Translations under genes and position numbers: made by a program
Assembly: GCA_963971285.1 (NCBI GenBank)
Contig: OZ020251.1
Coordinates: forward strand, 6,572,001-6,636,000
DNA length: 64,000 bases
Direction of reading: 5' to 3'
Source: Astropecten irregularis
Lineage: Eukaryota; Echinodermata; Asteroidea; Paxillosida; Astropectinidae
Shown: one piece after another, positions 49,894-61,935 of the stretch
Numbering within the stretch: the stretch's first letter is position 1
How the letters are laid out: every line of letters begins with the position of its first letter
The notes under the pieces: model-generated
The model's database searches: none
What the model was told of the DNA's origin: nothing
The model's input: the letters and a program-made list of their open reading frames with translations, nothing else

Positions 49894-49951
49894 TTTGTGT
49901 ATCATTATATATGACAGCCCGCAGTAAAATCCTATATTTTGAACACGATCT

Positions 49952-51809
49952 TTGAAATCTGGCTGCTCATTTCTGGGGCAGACTGAGGAAAAACAAAATT
50001 ACACGTGTCTTTTTATTTTCAGTGTAGATCATAGATCTGAATTTTTGAACCTAAAGTCGCCCTGCATAGCGAAATCTGTAATGATTTATAAATCAAGTTA
50101 TGACGTTCTACACTGTAAGTGTATTATTATATGGCAGCGCGCTGTCAACTCCAATATTTGAAACTATCTTTGAAATATGGCTGCTCATTTCTGGGGCAGA
50201 CTGAGGAAAAACAAAATTACACGTGTCTTTTTATTTTCAGTCTAGATCAGAGATCTGAATTTTTGAACCTGAAGTCGCCCTGCGTAGCGAAATCTGTAAT
50301 GTTTTACATATCATACCATACCGGTTTACACTGTATGTGTATTATATGTGGCAGTCTAATTCTATATTTTGAACACGATCTTTGAAATCTGACTGCTTAA
50401 TTATGGGGCAAACTGAGGAAAATTCCAATTGCACTTGTCTTTTTATTTTCAGTCTAGATCATAGATCTGAATTTTTGAACCTGAAGTCGCCCTGCATAGC
50501 GAAATCTGTAGTGATTTATAAATCATGTTATGACGTTCTACACTGTATTTGTATTATTATATGGCTGCGCGCTGTCAAATCCAATATTTGAAAACGATCT
50601 TTGAAATCTGGCTGCTCATTTCTGTGGCAGACTGAGGAAAAACAAAATTACACGTTTCTTTTTATTTTCAGTCTAGATCATAGATCTGAATTTTTGAACC
50701 TGAAGTCGCCCTGCATAGCGAAATATGTAATGATTTATATATCATGTTATGACGTTCTACACTGTATGTGTATTATTATATGGCAGCGCGCTGTCAAATC
50801 CAATATTTTGAAAACGATCTTTGAAATCTGCCTGCTCATTTCTCGGGCAAACTCAGGAAAAACAAAATTACACGTGTCTTTTTATTTTCAGTGTAGGTCA
50901 TAGATCTGAATTGCTGAACCTGAAGTCGCTCTGCGTAGCGAAATCTGTAATGATTTATTATATCATGTTATTACGTTCTACACTGTATCTGTATTATATG
51001 TGGCAGTCTAATTCTATATTTTGAACACGATCTTTGAAATCTGACTGCTTAATTATGGGGCAAACTGAGGAAAATTCCAATTGCACTTGTCTTTTTATTT
51101 TCAGTCTAGATCAACGATCTTAATTTCTAATCCTGAAGTCCCCCTGCGAAGCAAAATCTGTAATGATATATAAAATCATGTTATTATGCTCAACACTGTA
51201 TGAGTGTTATATTTAGAATACTAAACTCAATGAAATATTATAAGTGATTAACACTAAAGTGTCGATTTTACGAAGCCCGAGGATCGATCGTACCCCCATA
51301 GTATCCTACGTAGGGCTGCAAGGCATAATTCATAGGTCATACGACTAATAGTTTGAGGTTACTGCAGTCCCACGTATTGGGCCGTTAGAATTATTTTTTT
51401 CACGATTTTTTATTTCGTCCTTCGCACTAACGTCCCACGGTAAGCAATGCAGTAAAACATAAAATCATAAACCGATCACCTAAAAAATGTCTGAAATCAA
51501 GTGAAAACGTTCCACCTCCCCCTAAAAAAATCCTAACGCGCTTTAGCAATGAGCCCGTGTACAAACCATATTACGAAGGCTGGGATCTTGACCATAATTC
51601 ACTGACTATGCCAGACGACTGGCTCATGCCATGCTTATAGGCAAGCCCATAGAGCCTGCGTGGAAAAAAATGAGTTGTGACATGAAATGGTCCTGAATTA
51701 TGTTTGTCATAGTCAGTTAGATGCGGTCTAGTTTCCACCTTCGTGCATAAGTTTGTGTATCATTATATATGACAGCCCGCGGTGAAATCCTATATTTTGA
51801 ACACGATCT
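49952..51809 (+). repeat. 1858-bp unit with D/A chimera at 50382
   Basis: Same architecture as 48095-49951. The chimera starts at 50382, the other trimer members at 50601 and 50821, and D at 51034. D has GATATATAAAATCATG, one base longer than usual. Confidence 0.92.
51213..51751 (+). repeat. E block 18 (539 bp), type I with two type II sites
   Basis: Type I except GATTAACAC near the left end and AATCCTAACG in the middle. The tail CGGTGAAATCC is shared with block 21. Confidence 0.88.
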
Positions 51810-53014
51810 TTGAAATCTGGCTGCTCATTTCTGGGGCAGACTGAGGAAAAACAAAATTACACGTGTCTTTTTATTTTCAGTGTAGATCATAGATCTGAAT
51901 TTTTGAACCTAAAGTCGCCCTGCATAGCGAAATCTGTAATGATTTATAAATCATGTTATGACGTTCTACACTGTAAGTGTATTATTATATGGCAGCGCGC
52001 TGTCAACTCCAATATTTGAAACTATCTTTGAAATATGGCTGCTCATTTCTGGGGGCAGACTGAGGAAAAACAAAATTACACGTGTCTTTTTATTTTCAGT
52101 CTAGATCAGAGATCTGAATTTTTGAACCTGAAGTCGCCCTGCGTAGCGAAATCTGTAATGTTTTACATATCATACCATACCGGTTTACACTGTATGTGTA
52201 TTATATTTGGCAGTCTAATTCTATATTTTGAACACGATCTTTGAAATCTGACTGCTTAATTATGGGGCAAACTGAGGAAAATTCCAATTGCACTTGTCTT
52301 TTTATTTTCAGTCTAGATCAGCGATCTTAATTTCTTATCCTGAAGTCCCCTGCGAAGCAAAATCTGTAATGATTTATATATCATGTTATTATGCTCAACA
52401 CTGTATGAGTGTTATATTTAGAATACTAAACTGAATGAAATATTACAAGTGATTCACACTAAAGTGTCGATTTTACGAAGCCCGAGGATCGATCGTACCC
52501 CCATAGTATCCTACGTAGGGCTGCAAGGCATAATTCATAGGTCATACGACTAATAGTTTGAGGTTACTGCAGTCCCACGTATTTGGCCGTTAGAATTATT
52601 TTTTTCACGATTTTTTATTTCGTCCTTCGCACTAACGTCCCACGGTAAGCAATGCAGTAAAACATAAAATCATAAACCGATCACCTAAAAAATGTCTGAA
52701 ATCAAGTGAAAACGTTCCACCTCCCCCTAAAAAAATCATAACGCGCTTTAGCAATGAGCCCGTGTACAAACCATATTACGAAGGCTGGGATCTTGACCAT
52801 AATTCACTGACTATGCCAGACGACTGGCTCATGCCATGCTTATAGGCAAGCCCATAGAGCCTGCGTGGAAAAAAATGAGTTGTGACATGAAATGGTCCTG
52901 AATTATGTTTGTCATAGTCAGTTAGATGCGGTCTAGTTTCCACCTTCGTGCATAAGTTTGTGTATCATTATATATGACAGCCCGCGGTAAAATCCTATAT
53001 TTTGAACACGATCT
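51810..53014 (+). repeat. 1205-bp unit: A, B', D-E
   Basis: A with CTAAAG but the normal AAATCATG. B' (52028) has an extra G (CTGGGGGCAG) and TATTTGGCAGTC. D has TTATCCTGAAGTCCCC, like the unit at 29077. It lacks the trimer of its two neighbours. Confidence 0.92.
52418..52956 (+). repeat. E block 19 (539 bp), II-to-I mosaic at its left end
   Basis: D (AGC dyad, TTATCC, CCCC) and CTGAATG match the 29077 unit. From CATAGTATCC on the block is type I. The switch lies between about 52435 and 52503. Private ATTACAAG; ATTTGGCCG as in block 17. Confidence 0.88.
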
Positions 53015-54871
53015 TTGAAATCTGGCTGCTCATTTCTGGGGCAGACTGAGGAAAAACAAAATTACACGTGTCTTTTTATTTTCAGTGTAGATCATAGATC
53101 TGAATTTTTGAACCTAAAGTCGCCCTGCATAGCGAAATCTGTAATGATTTATAAATCAAGTTATGACGTTCTACACTGTAAGTGTATTATTATATGGCAG
53201 CGCGCTGTCAACTCCAATATTTGAAACTATCTTTGAAATATGGCTGCTCATTTCTGGGGCAGACTGAGGAAAAACTAAATTACATGTGTCTTTTTATTTT
53301 CAGTCTAGATCAGAGATCTGAATTTTTGAACCTGAAGTCGCCCTGCGTAGCGAAATCTGTAATGTTTTACATATCATACCATACCGGTTTACACTGTATG
53401 TGTATTATATGTGGCAGTCTAATTCTATATTTTGAACACGATCTTTGAAATCTGACTGCTTAATTATGGGGCAAACTGAGGAAAATTCCAATTGCACTTG
53501 TCTTTTTATTTTCAGTCTAGATCATAGATCTGAATTTTTGAACCTGAAGTCGCCCTGCATAGCGAAATCTGTAGTGATTTATAAATCATGTTATGACGTT
53601 CTACACTGTATTTGTATTATTATATGGCTGCGCGCTGTCAAATCCAATATTTGAAAACGATCTTTGAAATCTGGCTGCTCATTTCTGTGGCAGACTGAGG
53701 AAAAACAAAATTACACGTTTCTTTTTATTTTCAGTCTAGATCATAGATCTGAATTTTTGAACCTGAAGTCGCCCTGCATAGCGAAATATGTAATGATTTA
53801 TATATCATGTTATGACGTTCTACACTGTATGTGTATTATTATATGGCAGCGCGCTGTCAAATCCAATATTTTGAAAACGATCTTTGAAATCTGCCTGCTC
53901 ATTTCTCGGGCAAACTCAGGAAAAACAAAATTACACGTGTCTTTTTATTTTCAGTGTAGGTCATGGATCTGAATTGCTGAACCTGAAGTCGCTCTGCGTA
54001 GCGAAATCTGTAATGATTTATTATATCATGTTATTACGTTCTACACTGTATCTGTATTATATGTGGCAGTCTAATTCTATATTTTGAACACGATCTTTGA
54101 AATCTGACTGCTTAATTATGGGGCAAACTGAGGAAAATTCCAATTGCACTTGTCTTTTTATTTTCAGTCTAGATCAACGATCTTAATTTCTAATCCTGAA
54201 GTCCCCCTGCGAAGCAAAATCTGTAATGATTTATATATCATGTTATTATGCTCAACACTGTATGAGTGTTATATTTAGAATACTAAACTCAATGAAATAT
54301 TATAAGTGATTCACACTAAAGTGTCGATTTTACGAAGCCCGAGGATCGATCGTACCCCCATAGTATCCTACGTAGGGCTGCAAGGCATAATTCATAGGTC
54401 ATACGACTAATAGTTTGAGGTTACTGCAGTCCCACGTATTTGGCCGTTAGAATTATTTTTTTCACGATTTTTTATTTCGTCCTTCGCACTAACGTCCCAC
54501 GGTAAGCAATGCAGTAAAACATAAAATCATAAACCGATCACCTAAAAAATGTCTGAAATCAAGTGAAAACGTTCCACCTCCCCCTAAAAAAATCATAACG
54601 CGCTTTAGCAATGAGCCCGTGTACAAACCATATTACGAAGGCTGGGATCTTGACCATAATTCACTGACTATGCCAGACGACTGGCTCATGCCATGCTTAT
54701 AGGCAAGCCCATAGAGCCTGCGTGGAAAAAAATGAGTTGTGACATGAAATGGTCCTGAATTATGTTTGTCATAGTCAGTTAGATGCGGTCTAGTTTCCAC
54801 CTTCGTGCATAAGTTTGTGTATCATTATATATGACAGCCCGCGGTAAAATCCTATATTTTGAACACGATCT
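53015..54871 (+). repeat. 1857-bp unit with D/A chimera at 53445
   Basis: Counterpart of 48095-49951. Private marks: AAAACTAAATTACATGTG in B' (53273) and GTCATGGATCTG in C (53961), which breaks the dyad further. Trimer members at 53445, 53664 and 53884; D at 54097. Confidence 0.92.
54275..54813 (+). repeat. E block 20 (539 bp), type I
   Basis: Type I with ATTTGGCCG, matching block 17 at +4920. The following tail has the intact CCGCGG. Confidence 0.9.
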
Positions 54872-56729
54872 TTGAAATCTGGCTGCTCATTTCTGGGGCA
54901 GACTGAGGAAAAACAAAATTACACGTGTCTTTTTATTTTCAGTGTAGATCATAGATCTGAATTTTTGAACCTAAAGTCGCCCTGCATAGCGAAATCTGTA
55001 ATGATTTATAAATCAAGTTATGACGTTCTACACTGTAAGTGTATTATTATATGGCAGCGCGCTGTCAACTCCAATATTTGAAACTATCTTTGAAATCTGG
55101 CTGCTCATTTCTGGGGCAGACTGAGGAAAAACAAAATTACACGTGTCTTTTTATTTTCAGTCTAGATCAGAGATCTGAATTTTTTGACCCTGAAGTCGCC
55201 CTGCGTAGCGAAATCTGTAATGTTTTACATATCATACCATACCGGTTTACACTGTATGTGTATTATATGTGGCAGTCTAATTCTATATTTTGAACACGAT
55301 CTTTGAAATCTGACTGCTTAATTATGGGGCAAACTGAGGAAAATTCCAATTGCACTTGTCTTTTTATTTTCAGTCTAGATCATAGATCTGAATTTTTGAA
55401 CCTGAAGTCGCCCTGCATAGCGAAATCTGTAGTGATTTATAAATCATGTTATGACGTTCTACACTGTATTTGTATTATTATATGGCTGCGCGCTGTCAAA
55501 TCCAATATTTGAAAACGATCTTTGAAATCTGGCTGCTCATTTCTGTGGCAGACTGAGGAAAAACAAAATTACACGTTTCTTTTTATTTTCAGTCTAGATC
55601 ATAGATCTGAATTTTTGAACCTGAAGTCGCCCTGCATAGCGAAATATGTAATGATTTATATATCATGTTATGACGTTCTACACTGTATGTGTATTATTAT
55701 ATGGCAGCGCGCTGTCAAATCCAATATTTTGAAAACGATCTTTGAAATCTGCCTGCTCATTTCTCGGGCAAACTCAGGAAAAACAAAATTACACGTGTCT
55801 TTTTATTTTCAGTGTAGGTCATAGATCTGAATTGCTGAACCTGAAGTCGCTCTGCGTAGCGAAATCTGTAATGATTTATTATATCATGTTATTACGTTCT
55901 ACACTGTATCTGTATTATATGTGGCAGTCTAATTCTATATTTTGAACACGATCTTTGAAATCTGACTGCTTAATTATGGGGCAAACTGAGGAAAATTCCA
56001 ATTGCACTTGTCTTTTTATTTTCAGTCTAGATCAACGATCTTAATTTCTAATCCTGAAGTCCCCCTGCGAAGCAAAATCTGTAATGATTTATATATCATG
56101 TTATTATGCTCAACACTGTATGAGTGTTATATTTAGAATACTAAACTCAATGAAATATTATAAGTGATTCACACTAAAGTGTCGATTTTACGAAGCCCGA
56201 GGATCGATCGTACCCCCATAGTATCCTACGTAGGGCTGCAAGGCATAATTCATAGGTCATACGACTAATAGTTTGAGGTTACTGCAGTCCCACGTATTGG
56301 GCCGTTAGAATAATTTTTTTCACGATTTTTTATTTCGTCCTTCGCACTAACGTCCCACGGTAAGCAATGCAGTAAAACATAAAATCATAAACCGATCACC
56401 TAAAAAATGTCTGAAATCAAGTGAAAACGTTCCACCTCCCCCTAAAAAAATCCTAACGCGCTTTAGCAATGAGCCCGTGTACAAACCATATTACGAAGGC
56501 TGGGATCTTGACCATAATTCACTGACTATGCCAGACGACTGGCTCATGCCATGCTTATAGGCAAGCCCATAGAGCCTGCGTGGAAAAAAATGAGTTGTGA
56601 CATGAAATGGTCCTGAATTATGTTTGTCATAGTCAGTTAGATGCGGTCTAGTTTCCACCTTCGTGCATAAGTTTGTGTATCATTATATATGACAGCCCGC
56701 GGTGAAATCCTATATTTTGAACACGATCT
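54872..56729 (+). repeat. 1858-bp unit with D/A chimera at 55303
   Basis: Counterpart of 49952-51809. B' at 55090 has AAATCTGGCTG and TTTTTTGACCC instead of AAATATGGCTG and TTTTTGAACC. Trimer members at 55303, 55522 and 55742; D at 55955. Confidence 0.92.
56133..56671 (+). repeat. E block 21 (539 bp), type I with AATCCTAACG
   Basis: Matches block 18 at +4920, including AATCCTAACG and the CGGTGAAATCC tail, but has GATTCACAC. Private AGAATAATTTTT. Confidence 0.9.
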
Positions 56730-57934
56730 TTGAAATCTGGCTGCTCATTTCTGGGGCAGACTGAGGAAAAACAAAATTACACGTGTCTTTTTATTTTCAG
56801 TGTAGATCATAGATCTGAATTTTTGAACCTAAAGTCGCCCTGCATAGCGAAATCTGTAATGATTTATAAATCATGTTATGACGTTCTACACTGTAAGTGT
56901 ATTATTATATGGCAGCGCGCTGTCAACTCCAATATTTGAAACTATCTTTGAAATATGGCTGCTCATTTCTGGGGGCAGACTGAGGAAAAACAAAATTACA
57001 CGTGTCTTTTTATTTTCAGTCTAGATCAGAGATCTGAATTTTTGAACCTGAAGTCGCCCTGCGTAGCGAAATCTGTAATGTTTTACATATCATACCATAC
57101 CGGTTTACACTGTATGTGTATTATATGTGGCAGTCTAATTCTATATTTTGAACACGATCTTTGAAATCTGACTGCTTAATTATGGGGCAAACTGAGGAAA
57201 ATTCCAATTGCACTTGTCTTTTTATTTTCAGTCTAGATCAGCGATCTTAATTTCTTATCCTGAAGTCCCCTGCGAAGCAAAATCTGTAATGATTTATATA
57301 TCATGTTATTATGCTCAACACTGTATGAGTGTTATAATTAGAATACTAAACTGAATGAAATATTATAAGTGATTCACACTAAAGTGTCGATTTTACGAAG
57401 CCCGAGGATCGATCGTACCCCCATCGTATCCTACGTAGGGCTGCAAGGCATAATTCATAGGTCATACGACTAATAGTTTGAGGTTACTGCAGTCCCACGT
57501 ATTGGGCCTTTAGAATTATTTTTTTCACGATTTTTTATTTCGTCCTTCGCACTAACGTCCCACGCTAAGCAATGCAGTAAAACATAAAATCATAAACCGA
57601 TCACCTAAAAAATGTCTGAAATCAAGTGAAAACATTGCACCTCCCCCTAAAAAAATCCTAACGCGCTTTAGCAATGAGCCCGTGTACAAACCATATTACG
57701 AAGGCTGGGATCTTGACCATAATTCACTGACTATGCCAGACGACTGGCTCATGCCATGCTTATAGGCAAGCCCATAGAGCCTGCGTGGAAAAAAATGAGT
57801 TGTGACATGAAATGGTCCTGAATTATGTTTGTCATAGTCAGTTAGATGCGGTCTAGTTTCCACCTTCGTGCATAAGTTTGTGTATCATTATATATGACAG
57901 CACGCGGTCAAATCCTATATTTTGAACACGATCT
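56730..57934 (+). repeat. 1205-bp unit: A, B', D-E
   Basis: Counterpart of 51810-53014 with the same extra G in B' (56948), but the tail TATGTGGCAGTC is normal. Confidence 0.92.
57338..57876 (+). repeat. E block 22 (539 bp), type II/I mosaic
   Basis: CTGAATG, CATCGTATCC, CACGCTAAGC, AAAACATTGC and AATCCTAACG are type II. GATTCACAC, CTACGTAG, AAGTGAAAAC and CCTGAATTATG are type I. Private GTTATAATTA and GACAGCACGCGG. GGGCCTTTAG is shared only with block 24. Confidence 0.88.
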
Positions 57935-59138
57935 TTGAAATCGGCTGCTCATTTCTGGGGCAGACTGAGGAAAAACAAAATTACACGTGTCTTTTTATTT
58001 TCAGTGTAGATCATAGATCTGAATTTCTGAACCTGAAGTCGCCCTGCATAGCGAAATCTGTAATGATTTATAAATCATGTTATGACGTTCTACACTGTAA
58101 GTGTATTATTATATGGCAGCGCGCTGTCAACTCCAATATTTGAAACTATCTTTGAAATATGGCTGCTCATTTCTGGGGCAGACTGAGGAAAAACAAAATT
58201 ACACGTGTCTTTTTATTTTCAGTCTAGATCAGAGATCTGAATTTTTGAACCTGAAGTCGCCCTGCGTAGCGAAATCTGTAATGTTTTACATATCATACCA
58301 TACCGGTTTACACTGTATGTGTATTATATGTGGCAGTCTAATTCTATATTTTGAACACGATCTTTGAAATCTGACTGCTTAATTATGGGGCAAACTGAGG
58401 AAAATTCCAATTGCACTTGTCTTTTTATTTTCAGTCTAGATCAGCGATCTTAATTTCTAATCCTGAAGTCCCCCTGCGAAGCAAAATCTGTAATGATTTA
58501 TATATCATGTTATTATGCTCAACACTGTATGAGTGTTATATTTAGAATACTAAACTCAATGAAATATTATAAGTGATTAACACTAAAGTGTCGATTTTAC
58601 GAAGCCCGAGGATCGATCGTACCCCCATCATATCCTACATAGGGCTGCAAGGCATAATTCATAGGTCATACGACTAATAGTTTGAGGTTACTGCAGTCCC
58701 ACGTATTGGGCCGTTAGAATTATTTTTTTCACGATTTTTCATTTCGTCCTTCGCACTAACGTCCCAAGCTAAGCAATGCAGTAAAACATAAAATCATAAA
58801 CCGATCACCTAAAAAATGTCTGAAATCAATTGAAAACATTGCACCTCCCCCTAAAAAAATCCTAACGCGATTTAGCAATGAGCCCGTGTACAAACCATAT
58901 TACGAAGGCTGGGATCTTGACCATAATTCACTGACTATGCCAGACGACTGGCTCATGCCATGCTTATAGGCAAGCCCATAGAGCCTGCGTGGAAAAAAAT
59001 GAGTTGTGACATGAAATGGTCCTGAATTATGTTTGTCATAGTCAGTTAGATGCGGTCTAGTTTCCACCTTCGTGCATAAGTTTGTGTATCATTATATATG
59101 ACAGCCCGCGGTCAAATCCTATATTTTGAACACGATCT
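57935..59138 (+). repeat. 1204-bp unit: A, B', D-E
   Basis: A has a one-base loss (AAATCGGCTGC) and GAATTTCTGAACC, shared with the A at 59139. B' (58152), then D with AGATC-AGC-GATCT, then E block 23. It is the last E-bearing unit of the central domain. Confidence 0.9.
58542..59080 (+). repeat. E block 23 (539 bp), type II with type I 3' end
   Basis: Type II through AATCCTAACG, then CCTGAATTATG. Private CATCATATCC, CCCAAGCTAAGC and ACGCGATTTAGC. Confidence 0.88.
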
Positions 59139-60668
59139 TTGAAATCTGGCTGCTCATTTCTGGGGCAGACTGAGGAAAAACAAAATTACACGTGTCTTTT
59201 TATTTTCAGTGTAGATCATAGATCTGAATTTCTGAACCTGAAGTCGCCCTGCATAGCGAAATCTGTAATGATTTATAAATCATGTTATGACGTTCTACAC
59301 TGTAAGTGTATATTTTATGGCAGCGCGCTGTCAAATCCAATATTTGAAAACGATCTTTGAAATCTGGCTGCTCATTTCTGGGGCAGACTGAGGAAAAACA
59401 AAATTACACGTGTCTTTTTATTTTCAGTCTAGATCATAGATCTGAATTTTTGAACCTGAAGTCGCCCTGCATAGCGAAATCTGTAATGATTTAAAAATCA
59501 TGTTATGAAGTTCTACACTGTAGGTGTATTATTATTTTGCAGCGCGCTGTCAAATCCAATATTTGAAAACGATCTTTGAAATCTGGCTGCTCATTTCTGG
59601 GGCAGACTGAGGAAAAACAAAATTACACGTGTCTTTTTATTTTCAGTCTAGATCATAGATCTGAATTTTTGAACCTGAAGTCGCCCTGCATAGCGAAATC
59701 TGTAATGATTTAAAAATCATGTTATGACGTTCTACACTTTATGTGTATTATTATTTTGCAGCGCGCTGTCAAATCCAATATTTGAAAACGATCTTTGAAA
59801 TCTGGCTGCTCATTTCTGGGGCAGACTGAGGAAAAACAAAATTACATGTGTCTTTTTATTTTCAGTGTAGATCATAGATCTGAATTTTTGAACCTGAAGT
59901 CGCCCTGCATAGCGAAATCTGTAATGATTTATAAATCATGTTATGACGTTCTACACTGTATGTGTATTATTATATGGCAGCGCGCTGTCAAATCCAATAT
60001 TTGAAAACGATCTTTGAAATCTGGCTGCTCATTTCTGGGGCAGACTGAGGAAAAGCAAAATTACACGTGTCTTTTTATTTTCAGTCTAGATCATAGATCT
60101 GAATTTTTAAACCTGAAGTCGCCCTGCATAGCGAAATCTGTAATGATTTAAAAATCATGTTATGACGTTCTACACTGTAGGTGTATTATTATTTTGCAGC
60201 GCGCTGTCAAATCCAATATTTGAAAACGATCTTTGAAATCTGGCTGCTCATTTCTGGGGCAGACTGAGGAAAAACAAAATTACACGTGTCTTTTTATTTT
60301 CAGTCTAGATCATAGATCTGAATTTTTGAACCTGAAGTCGCCCTGCATAGCGAAATCTGTAATGATTTATAAATCATGTTATGACGTTCTACATTTTATG
60401 TGTATTATTATATGGCAGCGCGCTGTCAACTCCAATATTTGAAACTATCTTTGAAATCTGCCTGCTCATTTCTGGGGCAGACTGAGGAAAAACAAAATTA
60501 CACGTGTCTTTTTATTTTCAGTCTAGATCATAGATCTGAATTTTTGAACCTGAAGTCGCCCTGCGTAGCGAAATCTGTAATGGTTTATAAATCATGTTAT
60601 GACGTTCTACACTGTATGTGTATTATTATATGGCAGCGCGCTGTCAAATCCAATATTTGAATCTATCT
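59139..60668 (+). repeat. E-free A monomers
   Basis: Seven A monomers at 59139, 59357, 59576, 59795, 60014, 60233 and 60451. Several have ATGATTTAAAAATCATG, one substitution away from the 16-bp palindrome, and TATTATTTTGCAGCGCGCTG. The first monomer is damaged at GTGTATATTTTATGGC. The 438-bp pair at 59357-59794 partly recurs at 60014. Confidence 0.85.
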
Positions 60669-60868
60669 TTGAAATCTGGCTGCTCATTTCTGCGGCAGAC
60701 TGAGGAAAAACAAAATTACTCGTGTATTTTTATTTTCAGTCTAGATCATAGATCTGAATTTTTGAACCTGAAGTCGCCCTGCATAGCGAAATCTGTAATG
60801 ATTTATAAATCATGTTATTGCGTTCTACACTGTAGCGCGCTGTCAAATCCAATATTTGAAAACGATCT
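60669..60868 (+). repeat. Reference A-short monomer (200 bp)
   Basis: This is a type-A monomer whose 3' part reads CACTGTAGCGCGCTG, a clean 19-bp deletion that removes the TATGTGTATTATTATATGG stretch and the first C of the GC palindrome. The same deletion is seen near 20987, 22633, 24692, 25332, 27394, 60831 and 62096. It is therefore one ancestral event copied within HORs rather than recurrent loss. Most copies also have ATTACTCGTGT in place of ATTACACGTGT, so they lose the E-box. Confidence 0.9.
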
Positions 60869-61087
60869 TTGAAATCTGGCTGCTCATTTCTGGGGCAGAC
60901 TGAGGAAAAACAAAATTACACGTGTCTTTTTATTTTCAGTCTAGATCATATATCTGAATTTTTGAACCTGAAGTCGCCCTGCATAGCGAAATCTGTAATG
61001 ATTTATAAATCATGTTATGACGTTCTACACTGTATTTGTATTATTATATGGCTGCGCGCTGTCAAATCCAATATTTGAAAACGATCT

Positions 61088-61279
61088 TTGAAATCTGGCT
61101 GCTCATTTCTGTGGCAGACTTTTTATTTTCAGTCTAGATCATAGATCTGAATTTTTGAACCTGAAGTCGCCCTGCATAGCGAAATCTGTAGTGATTTATA
61201 AATCATGTTATGACGTTCTACACTGTATTTGTATTATTATATGGCAGCGCGCTGTCAAATCCAATATTTGAAACGATCT
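61088..61279 (+). repeat. A monomer with 26-bp internal deletion (192 bp)
   Basis: GCAGACT is joined directly to TTTTATTTTCAG, removing 26 bp that include the ACACGTG-bearing stretch. One further base is missing before GATC. The same deletion is present in the monomer at 62355, so it predates the 1267-bp duplication. It shows that the E-box palindrome is dispensable for copying within the array. Confidence 0.9.
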
Positions 61280-61935
61280 TTGAAATACGATTGCTCATTT
61301 CTTGGGCAGACTGAGGAAAAACAAAATTACACGTGTCTTTTTATTTTCAGTCTAGATCATAGATCTGAATTTTTGAACCTGAAGTCGCCCTGCATAGCGC
61401 AATCTGTAATGATTTATAAATCATGTTATGACGTTCTACACTGTATGTGTATTATTATATGGCAGCGCGCTGTCAAATCCAATATTTGAAAACGATCTTT
61501 GAAATCTGGCTTCTCATTTCAGGGGCAGACTGAGGAAAAAACAAAATTACACATGTCTTTTTATTTTCAGTCTAGATCATAGATCTGAATTTTTGAACCT
61601 GAAGTCGCCCTGCATAGCGAAATCTGTAATGATTTATAAATCATGCTATGACGTTCTACACTGTATGTGTATTATTATATGGCAGCGCGCTTTCAACTCC
61701 AATATTTGAAACTATCTTTGAAATATGGCTGCTCATTTCTGGGGCAGACTGAGGAAAAACAAAATTACACGTGTCTTTTTATTTTCAGTCTAGATCATAG
61801 ATCTGAATTTTTGAACCTGAAGTCGCCCTGCGTAGCGAAATCTGTAATGGTTTATAAATCATGTTATGACGTTCTACACTGTATGTGTATTATTATATGG
61901 CAGCGCGCTGTCAAATCCAATATTTGAATCTATCT

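Larger units (their letters stand above)
48095..49951 (+). repeat. 1857-bp unit: A, B', D/A chimera, A, C, D-E
   Basis: A (48095) has CTAAAG and AATCAAG. The trimer that follows has a D/A chimera as its first member (48525). Private marks: GAACTTTTGAACC (48832) and TCGGTCTGCG (49070). Relative to the 1204-bp unit it has gained exactly one 652-bp trimer. Confidence 0.92.
48095..53014 (+). repeat. 4920-bp super-repeat, copy 1
   Basis: Units of 1857 + 1858 + 1205 bp. Offset 4920 brings every unit start onto the next copy (53015, 54872, 56730). Shared rare marks include the extra G in CTGGGGGCAG (52048 and 56968), CGGTGAAATCC (51780 and 56700) and ATTTGGCCG (49518 and 54438). Confidence 0.92.
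53015..57934 (+). repeat. 4920-bp super-repeat, copy 2
   Basis: Units of 1857 + 1858 + 1205 bp matching 48095-53014 at +4920 through about 57.3 kb. The last E block (22) then carries type II alleles absent from block 19, so the right end has been replaced or converted. Confidence 0.9.
60669..61935 (+). repeat. 1267-bp 6-mer HOR, copy 1
   Basis: Monomers of 200 (A-short), 219, 192, 219, 219 and 218 bp at 60669, 60869, 61088, 61280, 61499 and 61718. Marks: TCTGCGGCAG, GTGTATTTTTATT, ATCATATATCTG (dyad broken), ATACGATTGC, TTTCAGGGGCAG and AATCATGCTATG. All recur 1267 bp downstream. Confidence 0.93.
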
